64,000 nt of DNA from Halarsenatibacter sp964462585 (lineage in GTDB: Bacteria; Bacillota; Halanaerobiia; Halanaerobiales; Halarsenatibacteraceae): assembly GCA_964462585.1 (NCBI GenBank), contig CAYXAK010000001.1, positions 1 through 64,000 of the forward strand, in the 5' to 3' direction. The position numbers and the translations under genes were made by a program. Positions 44,866 to 54,494 of the stretch are shown in pieces. How positions within the stretch are numbered: the first letter of the stretch is position 1; each line of letters starts with the position of its first letter. A model generated the notes under the pieces. It was not told the DNA's origin. It worked only from the letters and a program-made list of their open reading frames with translations, and ran no database searches.

Positions 44866-45666
44866 CTAATTAACATAATAAACCGAGGGTCTGCCTTTTC
44901 CGGGCTGGGGATAAAGCTCCATCAGCTCGTAGATCATACCGGGCAGATCTGTATGGTGATCGATATTTAACTCCTGCAGGACCTCACAGGTGAGGGGAAA
45001 ATCATGGGTGAATTTTCCCCGGGATAGATTGGCAATAATTTTGTCTATCTCCCCGGTCTCAAATTTATCGTCTAAAATTTTTCTGAGAAAATTGTCGAGC
45101 TGGACGGTGGCTTTATGAGCTACATCCTCCAGGATCAGCGTCTCGTCATCTATTTCATCAATATCTTTTCTCCGGACAACATTCTTAATGGAAACAGCCG
45201 GATATCCGCGCACCTGGGGATCAACCGGCCCCAGCACCGCATTCTGGTCCATAACTATCTTATCCGCGGCCAGCGCTATCAGTGTCCCTCCGGACATGGC
45301 ATAATGAGGTACCAGAACTCTCACCTGAGAGGGATGTTTGTTGATAGCCATGGCTATCTGCTCTGCAGCCAGAACGAGTCCGCCGGGAGTGTGGAGGATA
45401 AAATCAATCGGTCTGTCATCGGGTGTGCGGCGTATTGCTCTGAGAACCTCCTCTGAATCCTCGATATTGATAAATCTGGTGAAGGGAATACCGATAAAGC
45501 TCAGTATTTCCTGCCTGTGGATCAGAGTTATTACCCTGCTATCCCTCTCCTCTTCTATGCTCTTCATCTTTTTGACTCTCTTGTAGCTGACTATTTTATT
45601 TTTGATGACAGGTATGATGATAAAAAACAGCAGAACAAGTATAAATATTATCCAGCCCAAAGACAT
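44866..45666 (-). CDS. SDH-type (ClpP-fold) membrane serine protease
   Basis: This 266-aa protein has an N-terminal membrane helix (LGWIIFILVLLFFIIIPV) and a crotonase/ClpP-like domain of the PF01972 (SppA-like) family. Features include PIDFILHTPGG, the serine region HYAMSGGTLIALAAD and VLGPVDPQ, plus a C-terminal HDFPLT. The family probably cleaves membrane or signal-peptide fragments. ATG 45666 is 7–8 bases after AGGGGAG and 13 bases after the radical-SAM gene stop. Confidence 0.82.
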   Translation of the reverse strand: MSLGWIIFILVLLFFIIIPVIKNKIVSYKRVKKMKSIEEERDSRVITLIHRQEILSFIGIPFTRFINIEDSEEVLRAIRRTPDDRPIDFILHTPGGLVLAAEQIAMAINKHPSQVRVLVPHYAMSGGTLIALAADKIVMDQNAVLGPVDPQVRGYPAVSIKNVVRRKDIDEIDDETLILEDVAHKATVQLDNFLRKILDDKFETGEIDKIIANLSRGKFTHDFPLTCEVLQELNIDHHTDLPGMIYELMELYPQPGKGRPSVYYVN

Positions 45667-45679
45667 ATTATCATCTCCC

Positions 45680-46402
45680 CTAAAACACCTTAATTTTACC
45701 CGGAAGTTTCCTGGCAATAGACTGCAGTCTTTTCTTCGTCATCCCTGCAGCGTTACTTTCGACAGGGGGCCTGTCGACACTGTTAAGGTCGATCCTATCC
45801 GGATCAATCTGATGTATTATTCTTTTAAAACCTTCTATCTCCCGGGGAGAATCATTGATACCTGGCATCAATAGAATTTCCAGAAATATCTTCCCGTAAA
45901 ACTCTTCGGAGAGAAGCTTTATCCCCTTTTCGATATCCTCCAGATATATGCCTCCAGCCGGCCGGCAGACCTCTTGAAAGGTGCTTTCTCTGGAGGCATC
46001 CAGAGAGGGGACAATAAGATCGGCTTTCATCAGCTCCCCTCTGACACCAGCACACTTTAGGAGTGTGCTGTTGGTCAGCACTGCTATCCGGTAGGAGGGA
46101 AATTCTGTGGTGATAAAATCTATGATCTCGCCGATATCTTCGTGCAGTGTCGGCTCTCCTCTGCCGGAAAAAGTGATATAATCGCAGGCCGGCTGCTGTG
46201 AGAGCTTTTCCTCCAGTTCAGCTATGACCTTCTCCGTCTGCACATATTCTTTTCTCTCTGCTGTCAGCACTTCAGTGGGACCACATTCACAGTAGATGCA
46301 ATTTTCGCTGCAAATATTGCGGGGGAGAAGATCTATCCCCAGTGAGGAACCGAGCCGGCGTGATTTTATAGGACCTTTGAGAAACTTATAGGCTGCTGAC
46401 AT
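45680..46402 (-). CDS. Radical SAM protein, wyosine-synthase-like (COG0731)
   Basis: This 240-aa radical-SAM enzyme has the cluster motif CSENCIYC (Cx3Cx2C) at about 31–38, the SAM motif GRGEPTLHEDIGE and a TIM-barrel pattern with ILLMPGINDS. Family members are annotated as tRNA wyosine-synthase-like in archaea. In bacteria the substrate is unknown, so no function is assigned. ATG start behind TAGGAGC. Confidence 0.8.
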   Translation of the reverse strand: MSAAYKFLKGPIKSRRLGSSLGIDLLPRNICSENCIYCECGPTEVLTAERKEYVQTEKVIAELEEKLSQQPACDYITFSGRGEPTLHEDIGEIIDFITTEFPSYRIAVLTNSTLLKCAGVRGELMKADLIVPSLDASRESTFQEVCRPAGGIYLEDIEKGIKLLSEEFYGKIFLEILLMPGINDSPREIEGFKRIIHQIDPDRIDLNSVDRPPVESNAAGMTKKRLQSIARKLPGKIKVF

Positions 46403-46417
46403 CGATATCTGCTCCTA

Positions 46418-47503
46418 TCAGGGAAGATGATGGAGTGGATCTATATGTTCTCCCTCTTCGATAATCTCAAAGTGAAGATGGGGACCTGAGCTTGTGCCGG
46501 AATTGCCGGAATAGGCTATGATCTCTCCTTTATTCACCCTTTCCCCCTCATTCACATTGAGCTGGGAGTTATGGGCATAGAGTGTCTCGATGCCGTCACC
46601 ATGATCAATTATTATTGTATGTCCATATCCGCCCTGCCATCCGGAAAAGCTGATCCTGCCGGATTCCGCGGCATAGATCGGTGTACCGTATGAGACAGCA
46701 ATATCTATGCCTGTGTGAAAATCGCTCTCTCCTGTGAGAGGGTGGGTGCGATGTCCAAAATCAGAGGTTATTCGCCCGTTGGTGGGCCAGCGGAAATTTA
46801 ATCGCTCCAGGGCTGAGATATGTCTTCGCTGTTCAGAACCGGGAATTTCCAGCTCCTGACCGGCCACTATCTGGCTGTCTCCGAGATTATTCAGGCTCTG
46901 AATCGTCGATACGTCGACATCAAAGCGGGCGGAAATTGATATTAAGGTATCTCCGGGTTGAACTGTATAGGAAAATGTCTGCTCTTCCGCACTGGAATGT
47001 GTTTGCTCTCTATCTTCGATTCGAAAATTTTCCCCACCCCTTCCTACCGAGATATCGTCATCCTGATCGGAAACCGGAACTTCCAGCTCTCTGCCGGGCC
47101 TTATAGAAGTATTGTCGAGCTGATTTAAGATCATTATCTTCTCCAGGCTGGTATTCTGACTTTCTGCTATGCTGGATAGAGTGTCTCCCTGTTCGACAGT
47201 GTATTCTTTGGTGTCAAGCAGATTGACAAGCTCTGTGGAAAGAGCCTCCCGGGTTTCATAACCGTATATGCCGTCCACGGATATTCCCATTTCCTTTTGA
47301 AAGTCTTCAATTATATCCTCTGTTTCTCCATCATAAACGCTGTCATCCTCAACTTCATACCCGATCAATGTCAGTGCTCTCTGCAGCTCCTCTACTCTTG
47401 GGCCTATGTCGCCTCTCCTGAGCGTTCCAGCTTCTGCGCCCGAACTGAAGACAATAACCAGCAGCATCAGAATTGATACCGCTGTGGACCAGGTTTTGAA
47501 CAT
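46418..47503 (-). CDS. Exported LysM / M23 metallopeptidase
   Basis: This cell-wall peptidase has a signal peptide (MFKTWSTAV then hydrophobic to GAEAG), a peptidoglycan-binding domain (GDIGPRVEELQRALTLIGY), and two LysM domains (YTVEQGDTLSSIAE and YTVQPGDTLISISA). The C-terminal M23 domain has zinc ligands in HTGID, LYAH and HLHFEI. It is predicted to cut cross-links in peptidoglycan, or to activate amidases if catalytically altered; all ligands look intact. ATG 47503 (GGAG 6 bases upstream) and ATG 47518 are both possible starts. About 361 aa. Confidence 0.88.
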   Translation of the reverse strand: MFKTWSTAVSILMLLVIVFSSGAEAGTLRRGDIGPRVEELQRALTLIGYEVEDDSVYDGETEDIIEDFQKEMGISVDGIYGYETREALSTELVNLLDTKEYTVEQGDTLSSIAESQNTSLEKIMILNQLDNTSIRPGRELEVPVSDQDDDISVGRGGENFRIEDREQTHSSAEEQTFSYTVQPGDTLISISARFDVDVSTIQSLNNLGDSQIVAGQELEIPGSEQRRHISALERLNFRWPTNGRITSDFGHRTHPLTGESDFHTGIDIAVSYGTPIYAAESGRISFSGWQGGYGHTIIIDHGDGIETLYAHNSQLNVNEGERVNKGEIIAYSGNSGTSSGPHLHFEIIEEGEHIDPLHHLP

Positions 47504-47561
47504 ATTGTCTCCGACCATGATAATTTTCCTACCCCCAGCTATTCTTCTTTTTATATATCTT

Positions 47562-48563
47562 TTATATCTCACTGACCTCTTCACAGCTGACAAATTCCTC
47601 CAGCAATTCGATGGTGCTTGCCAGATCATTTCCATCTATCATCTCATGTGGTGTATGTATATAGCGGCAGGGAATGGAAAGAGTACCACTGGGCACTCCT
47701 CCCCTGGTGAGCTGCATGGAATGGGCATCTGTAGCTCCAAATTCCAGCACCTCAAATTGATATTCTATCCCGGCATCGGTGGCCAGTTTCTCCAGAAGGT
47801 TCTTGATCTGAGGATGTGATATGCTGCCTCTATCCATAACTTTGATTGCCGCTCCCTCACCCAGAGCCATCTCTCTGGGCCTGGATTCAGGAGTATCACC
47901 AGTGGCGGTGACATCGACTGCCAGAGCAATATCGGGATTGATATCATAGGCTGCTGTTTTAGCACCCCGGCAGCCCACCTCTTCCTGAACTGTAAATACA
48001 CAGTAGAGATCATGAGGTGATTCTTTCAGTCCCTGCATCAGCTTGACCAGTGCAGCACATCCCGCTCTATCATCAAGGCTGTTGGCTATAATCCTGCCTC
48101 CGGCGTTGACAAAGTTTCGGGCGTAGACAGCAGTATCTCCAACCGAGACCAGCTTTTCCGCTTCTTCTTTATCCTCTGCTCCGATATCCATATACATCTT
48201 CTCAAACTTCAATTTATCATTATCCTCGAGATCTTCAACTCCAACTGTACCTTTAATCCCATCTGAAAATACGAAGCTCTTATGGGGAACGTTCTTTTTC
48301 TTCACACCACCCACAGGTGTAAAGCGCAGAAAACCTTCCTCTTCAATATGGGTTATCATCAAACCTATTTCATCTATATGTGCTGCCAGCATAATCTTCA
48401 GCTCAGAATTACCACCCCGGCGGTGGATGACCAGATTGCCCAGCTTATCCTCCCATATCTCATCACAGTGTTCTTCCAGCTCAGATTTTACAATTTCTTT
48501 TACTATATTCTCCTCACCGGCAGGACCAAAGCCACCAGTTAATTTCTCCAGTATCTCAATCAT
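47562..48563 (-). CDS. M42-family aminopeptidase, copy 1
   Basis: This 333-aa FrvX/cellulase-M-type metallopeptidase belongs to a family that forms dodecameric, two-metal aminopeptidases. The metal and catalytic motifs are present: AAHIDEIGLM, SLDDRAG, VQEEVGCRG, AVDVTATGD and the C-terminal YIHTPHEM. It starts with a 4-base overlap with the next copy upstream. It is the last of three tandem paralogues. Confidence 0.9.
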   Translation of the reverse strand: MIEILEKLTGGFGPAGEENIVKEIVKSELEEHCDEIWEDKLGNLVIHRRGGNSELKIMLAAHIDEIGLMITHIEEEGFLRFTPVGGVKKKNVPHKSFVFSDGIKGTVGVEDLEDNDKLKFEKMYMDIGAEDKEEAEKLVSVGDTAVYARNFVNAGGRIIANSLDDRAGCAALVKLMQGLKESPHDLYCVFTVQEEVGCRGAKTAAYDINPDIALAVDVTATGDTPESRPREMALGEGAAIKVMDRGSISHPQIKNLLEKLATDAGIEYQFEVLEFGATDAHSMQLTRGGVPSGTLSIPCRYIHTPHEMIDGNDLASTIELLEEFVSCEEVSEI

Positions 48564-49588
48564 TTATTCAACTTCCCTTCCTCTATGGTTTCTGAGATGA
48601 ATTTTTTGAGCAGATCAGAAGATGAGTTATAATCATCCAGATCCATCATCGCTACAGGGGAATGAATATATCTGCAGGGAACAGAGATAACCGCTGAGGG
48701 TATTCCCTCTCTGGTCAGATGTATAACACCGGCATCATTTCCTCCGGCGGTAGTGCGGCGGAACTGATAGGGAATATTCCCGCTCTCAGCCGTCTCTATC
48801 AGCAGCTGCAGAAGAGGTCTGCTGCTGATTAGACTTCTATCCCTGATGGTCAGAGCCGGTCCTTCTCCTACAGAAGTTGAATATCTATGTTCTTCGTTAT
48901 CCGGCACATCGGCGGCTGTAGTTCCCTCCACAACAACTGATATATCCGGGTCTATGCTGTAAGCTGCCTGTCTGGCTCCCCTCAGGCCAACTTCTTCCTG
49001 TACCGTGAAGACAAAATATGTGGGGACCCGGGGCTCGATTTTTGCCGCTTCGGTCAGCAGAGCACAGCCGGTCCTATCGTCAAAGGCCTTGCCCAGCACC
49101 ATATCATTATCCAGCTTTTCAAAGCTGGATTCAAAGACAGCTGCATCCCCGGCATTTACAAGTTTTTTGGCCTCCGCTCTGCTGGTAGCACCGATATCGA
49201 TATAGAGATTATCGATATCGATAGGCTTTTTTCTCTCCGACTTTTTTTGCAGATGTATAGCTTTAGACCCTATAACACCTCTGATACCATCAGAGCCTAT
49301 ATTAACGACTTTTGAGACCAGAATTCTCTTATCTATTCCGCCCACTTTCATAAAATCCAGCAGGCCATCTTTTCTTATATTGGTGATCATCAGACCCACT
49401 TCATCCATATGTGCTGTCAGCATCGTAACCGGGCCTGACTTTTCTCTGCCCCGGCAGGCTATGAGATTTCCCATTACATCAGTATATATATCCTCAACAT
49501 GATCGGAGATATCATCTCTGATGATCTCCCGGACCTCATCCTCCCGGCTGGCCACACCTGAAGCCTCACTTAATTTTTCTAAAAGCAT
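48560..49588 (-). CDS. M42-family aminopeptidase, copy 2
   Basis: This 342-aa paralogue of its neighbours has TAHMDEVGLM, AFDDRTG, VQEEVGLRG and YIHSPVAM. Where copies 1 and 3 have an Asp metal ligand (DVT), this one reads VVEGTTAAD, so a Glu or shifted Asp must serve. That suggests a change in metal binding or specificity. ATG start behind GGAGGGATT, overlapping copy 3 by 10 bases. Confidence 0.9.
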   Translation of the reverse strand: MLLEKLSEASGVASREDEVREIIRDDISDHVEDIYTDVMGNLIACRGREKSGPVTMLTAHMDEVGLMITNIRKDGLLDFMKVGGIDKRILVSKVVNIGSDGIRGVIGSKAIHLQKKSERKKPIDIDNLYIDIGATSRAEAKKLVNAGDAAVFESSFEKLDNDMVLGKAFDDRTGCALLTEAAKIEPRVPTYFVFTVQEEVGLRGARQAAYSIDPDISVVVEGTTAADVPDNEEHRYSTSVGEGPALTIRDRSLISSRPLLQLLIETAESGNIPYQFRRTTAGGNDAGVIHLTREGIPSAVISVPCRYIHSPVAMMDLDDYNSSSDLLKKFISETIEEGKLNK

Positions 49589-50628
49589 GTCAATCCCTCC
49601 ACAAACTCATCGTCTACGTTATTTATAACCCTGGCAAGCAGAATGGCACCTTCCTTTATGTTCTTCAGTGAGAGCATCTCCACCGAGGTATGCATATAAC
49701 GCTGGGGGATGCTCAAAAGCGCTGTGGCAACTCCAGACCGTGCCACCTGAATGCCGGCAGCATCAGTTCCATAGGGTGAAGGGGTGGGCTGAATCTGGCA
49801 GGGAATGCTGCGATCATCAGCGGTTTTCTTCATAAGCTCAAAGAGGTCTGGATGGACATGAGGGCCGAAGGAAATCACCGGGCCCTTTTCCATCTCCACC
49901 GCCTTGTTTTTGTCCACACCGGGCATCAGACCATGTGTTACATCGATGGCTATTCCAATCTGAGGATCTAGATTGTAGGCGGAGGTTATACCTCCTTTGA
50001 CACCAACTTCTTCCTGGCTGGTTGCCACAAAAGAGACCTCTGCCCGGTGATTGTAATCAGCCAGCTCTTTAGCACATTCATACATGAGGAGAATTCCTGC
50101 CCTGTCATCAAGGGCCTTTCCACTCACGTATTCATTTTCAAGCTCCTTTAGATCTCTTCTTATGGAGATGATATCTCCCACACTTACCAGCTTTTCAATT
50201 TCCTCTCTGTCATAGCCGGTATCAACATATAGATTTTTTAATTTATGGGCCTTATTTCGCTGCTTCTTATCCAGAAGATGGGGAGGCATCGCTCCTATGA
50301 CACCTTCGAGTTTATCCCGGCCGTGCACACAGACTCTCTGGCCGGGCAGTGTTCGGGGATCTATTCCCCCTACAGCAGAAATTCGCAGAAAGCCATCCTC
50401 ATCAATCTTCTTTACCATCAGCCCTATTTCATCCATATGGGCAGCTATCATAATGCTGATACCACAATCTTTACCCTTTTTTCTGGCTATAAAATTGCCC
50501 AGCTCATCTCTCCGACAGTCATCTGCTAGAGGCTGAAAATGATCTTTGAGTATATCCTGCATCTCCTTTTCATAACCGGATACTGCAGGCAGTTCACACA
50601 TTTCTTTCAGCAAGTCCACATTTACCAT
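49579..50628 (-). CDS. M42-family aminopeptidase, copy 3
   Basis: This 349-aa protein has AAHMDEIGLM, ALDDRAG, SQEEVGVKGG, AIDVTHG and RYMHTSVEM. ATG 50628 is 8 bases after AGGAGGAA; longer frames upstream run into trmL. The three copies are consecutive and overlap, as expected after local duplication. Together they could give aminopeptidases with different side-chain preferences, as in some archaea and Thermotogae. Confidence 0.9.
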   Translation of the reverse strand: MVNVDLLKEMCELPAVSGYEKEMQDILKDHFQPLADDCRRDELGNFIARKKGKDCGISIMIAAHMDEIGLMVKKIDEDGFLRISAVGGIDPRTLPGQRVCVHGRDKLEGVIGAMPPHLLDKKQRNKAHKLKNLYVDTGYDREEIEKLVSVGDIISIRRDLKELENEYVSGKALDDRAGILLMYECAKELADYNHRAEVSFVATSQEEVGVKGGITSAYNLDPQIGIAIDVTHGLMPGVDKNKAVEMEKGPVISFGPHVHPDLFELMKKTADDRSIPCQIQPTPSPYGTDAAGIQVARSGVATALLSIPQRYMHTSVEMLSLKNIKEGAILLARVINNVDDEFVEGLTCF

Positions 50629-50659
50629 CTTGTATTCCTCCTGCATATGTATATATCCT

Positions 50660-51148
50660 TTAAAATTCTTTGAGGAAATCTCCTTTACGGTTAAAACCGG
50701 GGAAATCCAGCTGTCTGTAAGCTTCATAGAGGACTATTGCTACGGAATTGGCCAGGTTCAGGGATCTGGCCCAGTCCTGCATCGGAATTCTCAGGCTGTG
50801 CAGAAAATTTTCACTGACAAAATCCTCATCGAGACCATCTGTTTCCTGGCCGAAGAGTAGATATTCATCACCTTCATACTCTATCTCATGGTAACAGCTA
50901 TTAGCTCTGGTTGTAAAGAGATACATCCTCTCCCGGGGACAGCACTGCAGGAATTCATCGAGATCATCATAAATCTGTATATCCAGCTGATCCCAGTAAT
51001 CCAGACCCGCTCTCTTCAGATACCTATCATCCAGGGAAAAGCCCAGAGGTCGGATGAGATGTAATGTGCTGCCGGTCACCGAGCAGGTTCGGGCTATATT
51101 GCCCGTGTTCTGGGGGATCTGTGGATTTACTAGAACTATATTCATCAT
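50660..51148 (-). CDS. trmL: tRNA (cytidine(34)-2'-O)-methyltransferase TrmL
   Basis: This 162-aa SPOUT methyltransferase methylates the wobble base of tRNA-Leu isoacceptors. The three SPOUT motifs are present: PQNTGNIARTC near the N-terminus, LLFGQETDGL, and IPMQDWARSLNLANSVAIVLYE (first 20: IPMQDWARSLNLANSVAIVL) forming the knot. The ATG overlaps the stop of the upstream hydrolase gene; a second ATG follows directly. Confidence 0.93.
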   Translation of the reverse strand: MMNIVLVNPQIPQNTGNIARTCSVTGSTLHLIRPLGFSLDDRYLKRAGLDYWDQLDIQIYDDLDEFLQCCPRERMYLFTTRANSCYHEIEYEGDEYLLFGQETDGLDEDFVSENFLHSLRIPMQDWARSLNLANSVAIVLYEAYRQLDFPGFNRKGDFLKEF

Positions 51149-51927
51149 TACAGCTCCAGTTTAAGGCCATCAAATGCCAGATTGATATGTTCGGGGAGCT
51201 CTCTGTTTGTGCTTTTATGTTCCAGCTTATGTGACATATGCACAAAATAAACTGCTGGCACATCGAGTTCATCGACCAGCTCTATAGCCTCCCGCAGGGA
51301 AAGATGGGTAGGATGTTTTTCCCGTCGCAATACCCCTAATATCAATAATTCTATACCGGCGAGCATATTCCTTGTTTTCGAAGGGATTTCACTCACATCC
51401 GTTATGTAAGCCGCGGGGCCAATCCTGTAACCCAGCACCTCAGATTTTCCGTGCAGGACATTCAGGGGCTCTATAAAGCTATTATAAGGTGGAGGCAGAT
51501 CATCAATTTCGTGCAGATCCGCCCGGGGGAGACCACCGCTGGCCCTGCAGCTGGAGGAAAACATATAGGAAAATATCTTCTCGATTCTCTCTTTTGTTCT
51601 GCGGTTAGAGTAGCAGTCAATGTGTCCGTTCTTCCTCCAGTTCAGTGTTCTGATATCATCAAAACCCATTATATGGTCGGCATGTTCATGTGTAAAAAGT
51701 ATTATATCCGGAGTAACCGGACCGTATTCAATCATCTGCAGCCTGTGTTCAGGTGGGGTGTCTATCAGCATGCAACAGCCCTCATATTTGACATAGAGGG
51801 AGGTTCGGTATCTGGTGTTGCGGGGATCATCAGATGTGCAGGTATCGCATTTACATCCCGGCACAGGTACACCATGAGAGGTCCCCGTGCCCAAAAATTT
51901 AATCATCATCTTTAATACACCACTCAT
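51148..51927 (-). CDS. PhnP-like metallo-beta-lactamase-fold hydrolase
   Basis: This 259-aa MBL-fold protein starts FLGTGTSHGVPVPGCKCDTC, the PhnP/COG1235 signature with zinc-binding cysteines, and has THEHADHIMGFDDI, LHGKSEVLGYR, YITDVSEIP and VHMSH. PhnP is a phosphodiesterase, but there is no phn cluster here, so the substrate is open. ATG 51927 directly follows the spoIID stop; internal ATGs at 51909 and 51906 are alternatives, as no clear ribosome binding site is visible. Confidence 0.82.
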   Translation of the reverse strand: MSGVLKMMIKFLGTGTSHGVPVPGCKCDTCTSDDPRNTRYRTSLYVKYEGCCMLIDTPPEHRLQMIEYGPVTPDIILFTHEHADHIMGFDDIRTLNWRKNGHIDCYSNRRTKERIEKIFSYMFSSSCRASGGLPRADLHEIDDLPPPYNSFIEPLNVLHGKSEVLGYRIGPAAYITDVSEIPSKTRNMLAGIELLILGVLRREKHPTHLSLREAIELVDELDVPAVYFVHMSHKLEHKSTNRELPEHINLAFDGLKLEL

Positions 51928-54009
51928 TCAATAAATTTTTTCTATATCTATATCGTGATAAAAATTGGTAAATATCTCTCTGTAGCCCAGCCCTGCAGCG
52001 GCCATATTGGCAGCTGCAGTCTGATCCATGCCAACTCCATGTCCCCAGCCGGCACCATGCAATATTACGCTGACAAAATTCCCTTCAGAATCAAGCTCTC
52101 TGTGCAGGAAAAACTTATTGCTTCTCAACCCGCCCAGTGAGCTGCGTATCGTATCACCGGACAGAATAATATTATCTGCACCACCTCTTATCTTCAGGGA
52201 GTTGATATAGCCGGCGGGAGTTCTGCTCTCAACTATGATGTCCTCTATCTCTGCCAGATCAAACTGCCGCCTGAGAAATTCGGCATCAACTTCTCTAATC
52301 CAGCGATAGGCCTCTGCACTTGTATAACCTCCGGGGCCGGAAAATGTCCGCACATCTTTCAGATGCCAGTCCTGTAGATCCCCGGGCAGAAGTGGGAACT
52401 CATATTCTGCTTCCAGCTGGAGATTCTCACCGGTCAGATAGGAGAGCTCTCCCCCCCATATTTCCTCGCTGGCCCCGGTATGGCCGCCGCTGTTACTGCT
52501 GTATACTGCCGTAATTATCTCATCCTCATATATTCCAACTTCTCCTGCGGTCTGCTGGACCGCGCTGCTGCTGGTTTCAGCTTCAGAATTTACGCCCTCA
52601 TAGACCTGACAGTGAACGGTATCACACAGGTCATATTCAGAACCGCTGTGGCGGTTTTCCAGATTGCTGAGAGCATAACTTCTCACCGCCAGAGCCTGAG
52701 CTTTGAGAGCTTCTTCAGGCCAGTAAGATGGCATCTCAGCCGGAACAACAGAAAGAAGATATTCTTCCAGGTTGAGTTCGTTTATCATTATGAATTTACC
52801 CTCATCTTTTTGAGGTGAGAGAATCAGCTTACCTCTGTACTGTCTGTCCTCACTTCCAGCCCAATAATAATCCTGACCATAGGCTACGTTCTGGATCATA
52901 AAGGAAGAGCTTTCTTGGCTGGATTCAATGGTAAGATATTCATCTGCGGGAAAGATTGCCCGCTTTTCCGGTGAATCCTCCTTCTGCAGAAGAAAATCAC
53001 CCTCCTGCATTGAAATTCGCCATATATCCTCTTCCTCACCGCTTATCAGCCTGTTATTATTTTCCGTTCTGACTGTAAAATTGCTGTCAAAGGCGATTAA
53101 AGCCTTATGGCGGCTTTCACCCAGTCTGACCCTGACACGGGGTATATCAGAAAATTCGGGGACTTCTCTCACCTCACTCCATTCAGGCTGCCACGGCACC
53201 TCAACTTCAGGGGGATGATCCTCTCTTTCTTCAGGAACGGGGGCGGGAAGCATATTTTCAATGCGTTCTATATTCTCCTCTGCTTCCTCCGGCAGTATGC
53301 CTGTTCTTAGGCTTTTCTGCCAGTAATTTAGAGCATGCCGATATTCTTCTTTTTCCTCGTATATCTCAGCTTTTCTGGGATAGAGATAGTTAAGTGAACC
53401 ATCCTCATCAAGAGCTTTTTCATAGTATGTTAGTGCCGGTTCTTTCTCCCCACTCTGCTCTTTTAGCTCTCCCAGAGCCACGTAAAACTGAGGGCTTTTC
53501 TGCCGGGACAGACCCTCCAGCCAGCTGGAACGGGCCTTATTTAACTTTCCCCGCGCCAGTGCATTTTTGCCCTGATAAAAATATGCTCTTTTGATCTCTG
53601 TCTTATCCAGATCATCTGCCCTTCCATCTTCCAGGGCTATTATAAGCTCATCGAAGAGAATTGAAGCCTCTTCTCTCTTGGCGGTCTGATAGAGAGCAAC
53701 TGCCGTCTCCAGCTTCAATCCCTCATCATCCGGCTTTAACTCCATAGCTTTTTGCATTCTATCGGCATAATCCGACATCTCTCCTTTCTCCTTAAAGAGA
53801 AATGCCTGATGGCGGAAAAGGTCGGCTTTCTCCTCATCACCAGCATTTTCCTCTATAAAAACCTGCAGATGATCTATGGCTTTTTCGTATTCACCGGAGT
53901 GATAGAGCTCAGCAGTTCTCTCAAGTGCTGTTAATTCAGCTGAGCCCAACGGTATTATCAGGACAATGATAGATATTATGAGAAAGTATTTTGAGTATGG
54001 CACCGGCAA
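51928..54009 (-). CDS. Exported TPR–SpoIID/LytB protein
   Basis: This 693-aa protein has a signal anchor (about 7–24) and a TPR region (about 28–240). A Pro/Glu-rich linker and a Lipid-like beta region come next, then a SpoIID domain from about 410: VVPAEMPSYWPEEALKAQAL with the lytic-transglycosylase Glu, RSYAL, CDTVHCQVYEG, SSNSGGHT, and the C-terminal GAGWGHGVGMDQ. SpoIID cleaves denuded glycans during engulfment, and related proteins modify the septal wall. The TPR fusion suggests recruitment to a complex, as with LytB-type proteins. TTG 54009 is close to GGAGAG. Confidence 0.85.
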   Translation of the reverse strand: MPVPYSKYFLIISIIVLIIPLGSAELTALERTAELYHSGEYEKAIDHLQVFIEENAGDEEKADLFRHQAFLFKEKGEMSDYADRMQKAMELKPDDEGLKLETAVALYQTAKREEASILFDELIIALEDGRADDLDKTEIKRAYFYQGKNALARGKLNKARSSWLEGLSRQKSPQFYVALGELKEQSGEKEPALTYYEKALDEDGSLNYLYPRKAEIYEEKEEYRHALNYWQKSLRTGILPEEAEENIERIENMLPAPVPEEREDHPPEVEVPWQPEWSEVREVPEFSDIPRVRVRLGESRHKALIAFDSNFTVRTENNNRLISGEEEDIWRISMQEGDFLLQKEDSPEKRAIFPADEYLTIESSQESSSFMIQNVAYGQDYYWAGSEDRQYRGKLILSPQKDEGKFIMINELNLEEYLLSVVPAEMPSYWPEEALKAQALAVRSYALSNLENRHSGSEYDLCDTVHCQVYEGVNSEAETSSSAVQQTAGEVGIYEDEIITAVYSSNSGGHTGASEEIWGGELSYLTGENLQLEAEYEFPLLPGDLQDWHLKDVRTFSGPGGYTSAEAYRWIREVDAEFLRRQFDLAEIEDIIVESRTPAGYINSLKIRGGADNIILSGDTIRSSLGGLRSNKFFLHRELDSEGNFVSVILHGAGWGHGVGMDQTAAANMAAAGLGYREIFTNFYHDIDIEKIY

Positions 54010-54041
54010 ACTCTCTCCTCTCCAGCATAATTTATCCGAAA

Positions 54042-54494
54042 TCAGAAGTTCCAGAGTGTAAGACCCGAGCGGGGATCCTCTCTGCGAAACTGAGGCTCAC
54101 CCTTATATTCCTGAATTATTGTCTCGGCCACGAAAACCTCTGTTCCCCGGGCCAGGTGTCCGCCGAAAGCCCGGCTCTCTTCGTCACCGAGAACGATATG
54201 GGCGTGGATAACAGGGCTTTCATCCTGGAGTGAGATATTGCCCATACAGTGCAGTATTTCCAGGGGTTTATCGAACTCATGATATTCATATTCCATCTTC
54301 TCCTGATCAAAATAACCGAGCCTGGCACTTCTTACCGCCCCCAGCACCTGCACAAATCCAGAACTGATACCCAGCTTTTTCACCGTCTCTTCCAGGCCCA
54401 GCAGCAGATCCTCTCCTCGGGAGATGTTTCCCTGCCAGCTCTGTCCAACCTGAAAGCTTTTGAACCCTTCCAATCTTTTTTCTTCAGAATTCAT
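54042..54494 (-). CDS. PPC (DUF296) domain protein
   Basis: This 150-aa single PPC domain trimer-type protein has GEDLLLGLEETVKKLGI, VQVLGAVRSARLGYF, and the conserved HAHIVLGD with GGHLARGTEVFVAE. In archaea and plants such domains occur in DNA-binding proteins. Bacterial single-domain members have no settled role. ATG 54494 overlaps the end of nth by 11 bases, behind GAGGGTGA. Confidence 0.85.
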   Translation of the reverse strand: MNSEEKRLEGFKSFQVGQSWQGNISRGEDLLLGLEETVKKLGISSGFVQVLGAVRSARLGYFDQEKMEYEYHEFDKPLEILHCMGNISLQDESPVIHAHIVLGDEESRAFGGHLARGTEVFVAETIIQEYKGEPQFRREDPRSGLTLWNF

